64,000 bases of DNA from Prochilodus magdalenae. Its lineage: Eukaryota; Chordata; Actinopteri; Characiformes; Prochilodontidae. The stretch covers positions 124,001 to 188,000 of the forward strand of contig JAMWET010000739.1 of assembly GCA_024036415.1 (NCBI GenBank), in the 5' to 3' direction. Below, piece after piece: positions 51,501 to 64,000 of the stretch. A program made the translations under genes and the position numbers. The notes beneath the pieces were generated by a model. The model had not been told where the DNA came from. It made no database searches and was given only the letters and a program-made list of their open reading frames with translations. Position 1 is the stretch's first letter, and each line of letters opens with the position of its first letter.

Positions 51501-51781
51501 CAGCGTTTTTTTTTATTTTTTTTTTATGTTGTTTAGATATTTACAGTGTTGATTTTCCAAACAGAGTGCTTTTGTGAGCTATGACTTTGACCACATTGAG
51601 GAGGAAGACGTTTGTGCCTCAGATGGTAAGAATAGAGTTTTAACAGATTTTATCCTATATTAAAGTTCAATTTAAATATGTTTCGTGGGGTGTGTATTTT
51701 CTTACAGGTCACTGGTTCCTGGCAAACACTGGAGAGGAGGGCTCTTATGTCACTTCAGAGAGTGGGAGTGAGAGTGATTGA
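33539..51781 (+). CDS. tdrd12: Tudor domain-containing protein 12, piRNA-pathway helicase-like (36 coding exons)
   Basis: Exons: 33539-33647, 34802-34848, 35118-35282, 35622-35758, 36405-36524, 36698-36753, 36847-36932, 37231-37432, 37563-37648, 37749-37846, 38663-38734, 38883-38931, 39026-39114, 39344-39424, 39530-39590, 39699-39800, 42413-42598, 42732-42885, 43112-43239, 43326-43517, 44792-44920, 45917-46016, 46131-46270, 46461-46678, 47317-47398, 48248-48429, 48489-48732, 48876-48968, 49048-49250, 49806-50039, 50333-50397, 50507-50567, 51002-51115, 51249-51402, 51565-51625, 51708-51781. All phases agree; 1,457 codons, or 1,418 from the ATG at 34810. Order: Tudor 1 ([20 protein letters not shown]), DEAD-helicase-like core ([29 protein letters not shown]), CCCH finger C-x8-C-x5-C-x3-H near 940-955, Tudor 2 ([16 protein letters not shown]), CS domain ([14 protein letters not shown]), acidic end. 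TDRD12 acts in germline secondary piRNA production. Two introns use GC donors. Confidence 0.93.
34080..34640. repeat. Dispersed repeat family B, copy 1
   Basis: It contains CTCCAGCAGCACTGCTGTGT, GAATGATCCACCACCCAAAT and GATACCTGCTCTGTGG in a layout I recognise from memory as a frequent otophysan repeat. The CAGCAGTGCTGCTGGAG block recurs inverted at 34288, so part of it is palindromic. It lies in tdrd12 intron 1. Related copies are at 37925-38200 and 53445-53770. Confidence 0.6.
35338..35545 (+). mobile_element. Non-LTR retrotransposon (LINE) 3' fragment
   Basis: One frame reads [18 protein letters not shown] then [12 protein letters not shown]. This matches the C-terminal end of fish L2-like reverse transcriptase ORFs (WNSLP...F...LK..L). 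It is followed by a 3' tail (AAAACACTTTGAGGTGCC). It lies in tdrd12 intron 3. Very short, so 5'-truncated. Confidence 0.65.
37925..38200. repeat. Dispersed repeat family B, copy 2
   Basis: It shares ACTTATTAGCCATAAAACAT-type end sequence, CCCGTTCTTCAATTGTCAGG and a GTGGTGGATCATT block with the other copies. It lies in tdrd12 intron 10. Confidence 0.55.
38805..38878. repeat. CT-rich microsatellite next to an acceptor
   Basis: Repeated TCTCTCTCTCATCTCTTTCTG units occupy the polypyrimidine region just before tdrd12 exon 12. Confidence 0.85.
40697..42302 (-). mobile_element. Apparently intact Tc1 transposon (1,606 bp) with IR/DR ends
   Basis: Terminal inverted repeats of 198 bp (40697-40894 and 42105-42302) differ at only one base that I can see. 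TA flanks both ends. Each arm carries two copies of AAGTATTTGAT, an outer and an inner one about 174 bp apart, the arrangement known as IR/DR in Sleeping Beauty-type elements. The inside encodes one uninterrupted 340-residue transposase on the minus strand. It lies in tdrd12 intron 16, antisense to the gene. Confidence 0.95.
40912..41934 (-). CDS. Tc1 family transposase, 340 aa, uninterrupted
   Basis: The N-terminus [20 protein letters not shown] begins the paired-like DNA-binding region, with helix-turn-helix segments around residues 10-110 ([38 protein letters not shown]). The DDE/D catalytic residues are visible: D in [14 protein letters not shown] in [12 protein letters not shown] and E in [12 protein letters not shown], with 34 residues between the last two as in DD34E Tc1 proteins. 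A glycine-rich box, [14 protein letters not shown], lies between. Length (340) equals the family norm. No stops or shifts. A single unspliced frame carried by a transposon, not a host gene. Confidence 0.95.
   Translation of the reverse strand: MPKTRELCKDIRDKIVDLHKAGMGYRTIGKQLGEKATTVGAIIRKWKKCKITDNLPRSGAPCKISPRGASMISRKVWNEPRITRQDLVNDLNRAGTTVSKKTISNTLRRQGLKSCSARKVPFLKPTHVKACLKFANDHLNDPEEEWEKVMWSDETKIELFGLNSTRHVWRKKNDEYNPKNTIPTVKHGGGNIILWGCFSAKGTGRLHRIVGRMDGAMYREILANNLLPSVRALKMGRGWVFQHDNDPKHTARATKEWLRRKHLKVLEWPSQSPDLNPIENLWRELKVRVAQRQPRNLKALEEICMEEWAKIPAAVCANLVKNYRKRLISVIANKGFCTKY
43929..44600 (+). mobile_element. Tc1 internal-deletion derivative (672 bp)
   Basis: The inverted ends CAGTGGGGCAAAAAAGTATT (43929) and complement ending CCCCACTG (44600) extend about 120 bp with two mismatches seen, and TA flanks both. 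A 105-residue frame (44053-44370) keeps the transposase C-terminal part with [13 protein letters not shown], so the element carries the catalytic E but lacks the DNA-binding half. It lies in tdrd12 intron 20, sense to the gene, and is non-autonomous. It is a different subfamily from the 40697 element. Confidence 0.92.
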
Positions 51782-53444
51782 TTAGGCAACAGGTGCACCT
51801 CAGTGTGTCTGTATTCCAACATGCATATGTTAGCGTGGACATCAAGCTCTATGGTCAGTGTAAAAGCTTGATCAGATTCATTGTGTTTAATCGATTGTTA
51901 CAGTGTTTTGCTTGTTATTTTTTTTAAGAAGCCGCATAGCTGAACTGTGCCTTTACACAAGTGTTTTGTCTTAGCAGTCCTGAAATTATGCACAGGACCA
52001 TGATCATAAATATGCTTGGTATTCTATAGTATTGCTGATCATTATAGTCATAAAGATGGTATTTCTGAACTTTCTCTTGTTCTACTGCACCTTCATGAGG
52101 GAGTCTTTGTCAAACGGAGGAATTTGCTTGCTTCAGTGCACAGCTAACATAACATCTAAAATGTTATTCTTGATATATATGAGTTTGATATACAAACACT
52201 GAAGGACATTGAGCTAGTTAATTAAAGAATATAGAATCAAAGACAAATTCAGCTAATTCAGAATGTAAAACAGTCCAGCCTTTAGCCAGAAATATTTTTC
52301 TTGTTTTCAGACATTTTTCAGAGCATTTAGTAAGCAAGTGTGTATGTTCACAAAGCCTTTATTTTTTGCAACAGAGAGAATTAGAAGAGAAAAGAGCCAG
52401 GTGTGCCCAAACATTTGATGAACAGTGCAGTAGTTGAGCTTTAGAGTACTGGCATTATGTGTTAGAATAATGTTGCCTCAGCAAGTCAAAATATCAAACT
52501 TGTTTTGTTCAGGCAGCATACTGAGCTGTACTTTTTGTGTTGTAAGGCAGTGCATGCTGAAAGCATTATAATATTAAGCTTGCCTAGTGCTATATAATGT
52601 TGTACAGTGAATTTTGAAAGTGAAGAAGAAAGAGCTGTAGAGTGAGAAAACGTTCTTGGAATTATTTGAACTATGACAGTAAATGGTTAGAAAATGCCTC
52701 CATATCTGGCTTTCATTGGAGCTTTTGAAAAATGTCTGAAACTCATTGGCACAAGTTATGCTTTAGAAATGTCATTTTTTCATTCGGAAAAGAGCTGTTT
52801 AGCTCTGTGTCATTTCATACATCTGAAAGTTCCTGAAGTAACATATCAATTACAGATATTCCAAAAAAGGTAAGCAGCTTAGTCACTTGTATAGCCTAAA
52901 AGGTTGAAAGGGTGACATACTGGCTTGTATATGATTAGGTCTTAGTGGAACTGAATCTATGCAGCAGTAAAGGGATGCGGTTTGTGTTCTGCCTTGATGC
53001 ACTGGGTTGAAAAGTAGTGACCACTTTGCACTTTTCAAATGTGTGGTCTTTGAATTCACACATTCGTGTAGCTGTCATTTAAGAATGTAGAAAGGGCTGG
53101 TGGTGGGGTTGGGGGATGCTGTGCCTTGACTTTAATGATTGTATTTTCATTTTTGAATTGGGATAAGAAAATTGGATCTTTTTTTTTCTGAAAAACTTAA
53201 GTGAAATTTGAGGTTTTGTAATGACTGTAGGTAAATTTATTAAGACAATGGAGTTTGTCAGAGTTCAAAATGTTGCGTTTGTGATATAGTATAAAAAAGC
53301 AATAATATCCAAAATGAAGTATTCAGCTACCTCAGATGAGTGGAGACTGTTAGTGCAACAGGAGGAGGACCAACCTCCCTATTACTAAGCTTTATTTTAG
53401 AAGAAACTCTTAAGTGTGAATGTGTCTTTTGGCCACTGGCATAC
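51782..53444 (+). other. Probable tdrd12 3' UTR and downstream non-coding DNA
   Basis: No gene was found. The tdrd12 transcript end cannot be fixed. Candidate polyadenylation signals occur further on (AATAAA near 54385 and 55127), so the UTR may be long. Confidence 0.35.
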
Positions 53445-53770
53445 CTCCTTGTATCTACACTCAATGTCCATTTTCTAAGCTCCACTCATTGTATAAGTGC
53501 ATTGTGTACTTTTACATCTGCAGACAATAGTTTACTGTTGTCTGTGATCCACTTGTACCAATGCAACACACACAAACACACCAGCACCGCCACTTAAGTG
53601 TCACTGCATTGCTGAGAATGATCTGCCACTGTTGGGGGGTGGGGGGGTGGGGGGGGTCCTGACCATTGAATAACAGGGTGAAAGGGGATTAACAAAGTAT
53701 TTAGAGAAGCAAATGGACTACATTCTGTTACTGTAGAACTACAACGGTCTCCTTTATCGTAAGTAAACAG
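53445..53770. repeat. Dispersed repeat family B, copy 3
   Basis: It shares TCAATGTCCATTTT, GCTGAGAATGATCTGCCACT, CCTGACCATTGAATAACAGG and TAGAACTACAA blocks with family B. A G-rich run (GGGGGGTGGGGGGGTGG) interrupts it at 53634-53656. Confidence 0.6.
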
Positions 53771-56700
53771 GTGACCTAATGAACCTGCTGGTTGGTGAAT
53801 TGTGCATAAATGCTTTGATTTTTGTGATGCATAATACCTGGAGAGCAGGACATTTCTGTATATAGACTGGTTGGTATATAGTACATTTTGAAACCTGCAA
53901 AGTGCCTGCATACTACAGTATGTGCATCAGAGACCACCTATCATAATGTAATTTTTTGTCCAAATAGCTATAATGGGTTTTTTTGTTCAGTTGAACCATC
54001 ACACTTCAGTTATTAGCCCAAAATGATTGTTGGAACACACAAATTTGTTATGCCTTATTTTTTATTTCTACCTTGCATGAGGTATAATTAATTTTCACTC
54101 TTGCTTTTGGAGTCTGTACCTTATGAAGTAATGATGTGATCCGCTGCCTGAGATTAAGTTTTCTTTTTTTATTTCTCTTGTGGATGAAAGTGCCATTACT
54201 GAAGTTAAAGTTTTGATGGTCTGTCCGGTCTTGCATGCTTGTAAGGATTTCCAGTTTTCTCTGTATTTGATGATAACCTTTTTTTCCACAGTTTTGGAAA
54301 TTCTCTAGTAATGCTTGTTTTAGACTCTTTTGCCATTTCTGGATACCTTTTTGTAGCTAAGCCCCTTAAAACTCTCCTGGAAAAATAAATAGCTTTTATT
54401 TTTATATCCATTTTTATTAGAAATTACCTAAATGAAGGGTGGTCTCTGACCTTCTGCACAGTATTCTGTCATATGTAGGCCCTTTTAAAGCACTTGGGCT
54501 GATCACCATCTTGTGGTGAATGGGAGAGGTAGGTGGTGTGTGGGGTTTTTTGGTAATGAAATCTTATATTTGCTAAACTGTTGTTAAAGCACATATTAAA
54601 GCATTTGGTTTAAAGGGTTAAAATCATTTAACATTAATATTGTATTACAGCAGTTTAAAAAGCTGGGTGTCCCTTAACTTTGGAGGCACAGCGTAGACAA
54701 GTTCAGTTTTATATTTCCTGCGGAACTGATGTGGCAACTTTAGTTAGTTTGGGTTTTTTTTTATTATTATTATTATTTTTTTTTTTAATTCTTTTACTAT
54801 ATTGCCTCAGAAAGAGAAGGGTGTGTTTCACATTGCTGTATATTCATATTGCATGCTGTGACTTTTCACATTGTTTATTGTTTTTTTTGTATGTTTTTGA
54901 AACGCTACTGGAGCTTATTAATGTAAACTCAGAATTTGACGTTAATACGGTGTACTTTAGTTGTATCAGTCTGAGCTGCTGTATGCCTTGTGTAGGCATT
55001 CATAGTTTACTGATTCTTGTAGACGTGCTAAGTGCTGATGTGTCACCTGACTGTTTTTGTTTTTTGATAGGTGCAAAGTTCCACACATTTTGATTTATGA
55101 ATCTTTTGTGAACAGATTCTTGTAAAAATAAAATGTCATCCAGCATGCTGTCATTTCTTTGCAGAAATACATTTCTGTTTATAGTGTATTTTAAAACTAG
55201 GGGACACGCAGTATTATTGATACAAAGCGCCACTCCTGTGAAACGTATATTAGATGTTTATCCTGCTGAATGTGAGTGAGAGCCAGGACTGTGAGCGGCA
55301 GCCCAAAGATCAGGTATAAAATATAAATGCAAAGCAGAGTGCATCTTAGTAAAGACATCAGAGACAAAGAAGGACTGGTGAAAAGAACCAACAGTTGTTG
55401 GTCATGTAGAAATATGCACCAATTCTGTGATGGCCAAGGCATTGGGTTGTAAACCTACATGTTCTAATGGAAGTCAGCTCAGCATAGTCAAAATATGGTA
55501 GTGTATTATAAGATGACATCACTACAAAAGAACTGTCAAGTTCAAGACCACCTTCACCTTACACTCAGCTTTTAATATGGTTTTGAATCCCTGCAGAAAT
55601 CCATCCAGGAAAAAATGACAACACTAATACTGCATATCCAAATTCATATAGCCATAAATGGGCTTAGTGGAACAGGGTCTGATGTTGGGACGAAAAGACT
55701 TAAGTTCTTTACTCTCAGCAGAAATTAGATCCTACAATAATGTCCATAAAGTTACCATAAAGCATTACATAAATACAGTACCTGCAGCAGAAATGAACAG
55801 GATATTAAATTTTTGTTGGTCATTATTGCTCCTATGTGCAAATCGAGATAAGAGTATTGGCTCTTTTATATCGTGATCTCCCATTATGTGTTCTGGTTGA
55901 GTATAGCAAGTTGGTGTACCCTGCTGCAGTTCTGTTGTGTTCGAGCTTTGCCAAGATGATGGTCTGTGGTGCTGTTTACTATATCTAACTACTGGTACTC
56001 TGAATCTCACAATGCATCAGTATTCTTCTAGGAGTCTTGCTCCTCCCAGAATGCTCAGCATAACCACCTCAAATAGAACATCTGCAACCTTAGGGTAATG
56101 AATCAGGCTTTAGGGTCCTGGCTTGTTTAAGAGAAAGGTTGCCACGTTGTGCACTTAGCCCAATTTGCACCAGTTCCCCATGAATAACTTGTAATGGATT
56201 CTGAATGATAGGCAGCAGTCATCTATGGACATGACAGTCTGTGGTGCTGTTTGATTAGGGCAGGACATTTGTAATGCACATAATGACGTTTTAAGTTTGT
56301 TTAGTGTCTTTAGTTTGTGAGCCATTCCGCTTTGGAGGCCCTGTTTCACTGCTTGTGTTAAAAGTTCATGTCATGCAGTTTGAAGCTAAAAGTGTGATGA
56401 AATGTGGAACCTTTACTAGAATAAAGCCACGTTCTCGGATGATACCCAGCTTTTGTCTGTCCTCTGTATTACACTATATCTTGCCATAGAAACGTTCAAT
56501 TTATTCAAATGAGCAACAAACATGATGCCACGCCTGCTGCAGGCATAATGACCAAAGCCATATACGCTATTGGCTGCACTGTATATCATTTCAGCACTAT
56601 CCTCATAATATGTGCACATCACACCACAGAACCTGCATCGTCAAGTAAAGCTAGTTATATCAAACGCATCACACTGCAACTTTTGGTTTATACAAAAAGA

Positions 56701-56811
56701 AAAATTGCACTCAGCTTTTATTTTCCATGAGTATGAGACATCTGTCCATTACACACTCATCAAATATCCAGAAGGAATCAACTGACAGGAATTAAACCTT
56801 CTTACTTTTGG
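53771..56811. other. Intergenic DNA between tdrd12 and afg3l1
   Basis: No gene can be supported. Open frames on the minus strand at 55197-55442 (hydrophobic) and 55765-56010 have no domain I recognise and no clear splice context. Confidence 0.35.
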
Positions 56812-57190
56812 TTTGACATTGTGGGACATGCGAATGATTCAGGTTTTACAGTAGACCATGCGTGTGACGCAAGAACGGGACACACTGACTGATACCTGAC
56901 TTGAGGTTGTCCTGATGGGTGTGCCTTCTCTTCTGACTGGTGCTGTTGTGTTGGTAGCATCCTTTGAAGTAAAGTACGCCTCGGAGAAGAGTTAAAAAAA
57001 CAAGTGAGCAGGTAGATCAGTTGGAGAGGGGTTGCTCCATATGCTCCGGAAAGCAAAACGGTCTTTATAGACCTATCTGTGTAGATCCGACCACAGCACG
57101 CTGTTGGTAGCTAGGAAAAGGCACACGCCAGCAACACAAAGGCATCTGAGAGACTTGATCCCTTCTGGGTGCAGCTATTCTTTTATTGGT
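56812..57190 (+). mobile_element. Tc1-like relic, third copy of the 6757/10866 family
   Basis: It aligns in order with 10866-11130: GTTTGACATTGTGGGACATG, AATGATTCAGGTTTT, GTTGTGTTGGTAGCATCCTT and CAGCACGCTGTTGGTAG, then the 3' end GGGTGCAGCTATTCTTTTAT. The transposase catalytic region is deleted. Limits are approximate. Confidence 0.55.
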
Positions 57191-57397
57191 ACGTGTAATG
57201 TGAGTTCGGGGTTGTCGGATGCATCACTCACTTGTTTTTGTGTTTAGTGCGATAAAACGAACTATACAGCATTAAAGTTCCGGAATGGAGGTTTTGCAGT
57301 AATTTAAAAAAATGAGTAAAATGTCATTTTTAACATTATTATTATTATCATCATATTATATATTCTAGAGTGATTTCTTTGTAGCTATTCAAATGAT

Positions 57398-57428
57398 ATA
57401 TATATATATATATACATATGTATGTATG

Positions 57429-57487
<59 letters not shown>

Positions 57488-57520
57488 ATGTCTGTATGTA
57501 TGTATCTATGTATATATAAT

Positions 57521-57565
<45 letters not shown>
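57398..57565. repeat. (TA)n microsatellite with TATG units
   Basis: About 170 bp of TA repeats broken by TATGTATG and TCTGTATG units, roughly 800 bp upstream of the afg3l1 start codon. Confidence 0.95.
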
Positions 57566-57569
<4 letters not shown>

Positions 57570-58362
57570 ACCTAAGGGTCATCGTGTGTCCGCCCTCATG
57601 TAATGTCGGTACAGTGTTTGACCCTGTTCACTGCAGCGATTCTGCTGTGTATGTAACTCTGAATCGAGTTTCATCAGCGGGTCTGTATAAAGAGCGCGGA
57701 GTCTGACCAGCCCCAGCCAATCACTAATCAGCACTCAGTTCATGGGCCTTGAACAGGGGAGTGTGATGAATGCCCAAACCCTCTCCCACTTACCCTAGAC
57801 ACTACCATGTCGAGGGGGTCGCCGATATTTATATTTAACTTTTTATATTTTAGCTGCTCATAATGAGAATGAGTACACCTTTACACATAATTAATTAGTG
57901 ATAATGTATTTAGAGACTAGGGACATGTTGCTGGCTTTCTCCAAAGTGAAGTATGTAGGGGAAGTGTGTAGAGGTGTTTTTGATTGACAGCCCTGTTTAC
58001 TGAAGGACCCCGAGTCGACCGTTGTGCCTGTGGGATGTAAGGGCGAAATCATCTAACAAAATGCACATTAAGCTGTTATATTTGTACGGGTTCGTATTAA
58101 AGGCGTATGTTAAATTATTTTGTCATCATCGTGGAGACATAATTTGTATATTTTCTATCTAATTTATGCATGTTACATATTATGTAATTACCGCCAGGCA
58201 ATTTCCACGGGCAGCCAGACACTCGTGCTACCATTTCACCTTCTGTACCGCTGGTAGTGAACTTGCTGTCTTGCTGTGTAGCTGTCGGGACATATTTAGC
58301 GGACTTCGTGGGGATTTTAGGTTTACTGGGTGTAAGAGGAGGGCGGCAGCGGCGGCAGGAGA
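57566..58362 (+). promoter_or_regulatory. Probable afg3l1 promoter / 5' UTR
   Basis: CpG density rises toward the start codon (GGGCGGCAGCGGCGGCAGG at 58341-58359). No TATA box was identified. The role is inferred from position. Confidence 0.4.

Positions 58363-64000
<5,638 letters not shown>

Noticed and set aside
55197..56010. Hydrophobic minus-strand frames that could hint at a receptor pseudogene
   Set aside because: No recognisable receptor motifs and no consistent frame. Too weak to report as a gene.
57385..57706. Tyr-Ile repeat frames on both strands
   Set aside because: They are TA microsatellite translations.

Overview
The window is vertebrate genomic DNA, almost certainly from a ray-finned fish. 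Genes are split by GT-AG introns, microsatellites are common, and several fish-type Tc1/mariner elements and tRNA-derived SINEs are present. Some dispersed repeats look like those I know from otophysan fish (characins, catfish), so an otophysan source is an inference, not a proof. There are no operons, CRISPR arrays or bacterial features.

Layout. 1-785: the last exon and 3' UTR of an unrecognised plus-strand gene. 2241-9981, minus strand: fbln7 (fibulin-7), 7 coding exons, introns full of Tc1-like remnants, a (GA)n tract just 5' of the start codon, and an apparent frameshift in exon 2. 10.5-19.6 kb: mostly non-coding, with a Tc1 relic and a SINE. 19651-23471, plus strand: the 3' exons of a RALY/RALYL/hnRNP C-like gene whose RRM exons I could not find. 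23.7-29.1 kb: repeat-rich (two Tc1 relics, a 1.16-kb foldback element with arms of about 150 bp, a LINE-like tail, a TA-rich satellite). 30207-31227, plus strand: urah, 5-hydroxyisourate hydrolase, complete in three exons.

33539-51781, plus strand: complete tdrd12, 36 coding exons whose splice phases all agree (1,457 codons, or 1,418 from the inner ATG). It encodes Tudor, degenerate DEAD-helicase, CCCH zinc finger, second Tudor and CS domains. Its introns hold a young, apparently intact Tc1 element with a 340-aa transposase ORF in antisense, a short deletion derivative of another Tc1, a LINE fragment and other repeats. 58363-63940, plus strand: the first 14 coding exons (636 codons) of afg3l1, a mitochondrial m-AAA protease subunit that runs off the right edge.

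The genes do not form one pathway: extracellular matrix (fbln7), RNA binding (ralyl-like), urate degradation (urah), germline piRNA silencing (tdrd12) and mitochondrial proteolysis (afg3l1). I see no new multi-gene system. The most notable points are the intact Tc1 inside a transposon-silencing gene, two GC-AG introns near the 3' end of tdrd12, the broken fbln7 exon 2 with its missing EGF domain, and the long foldback element.
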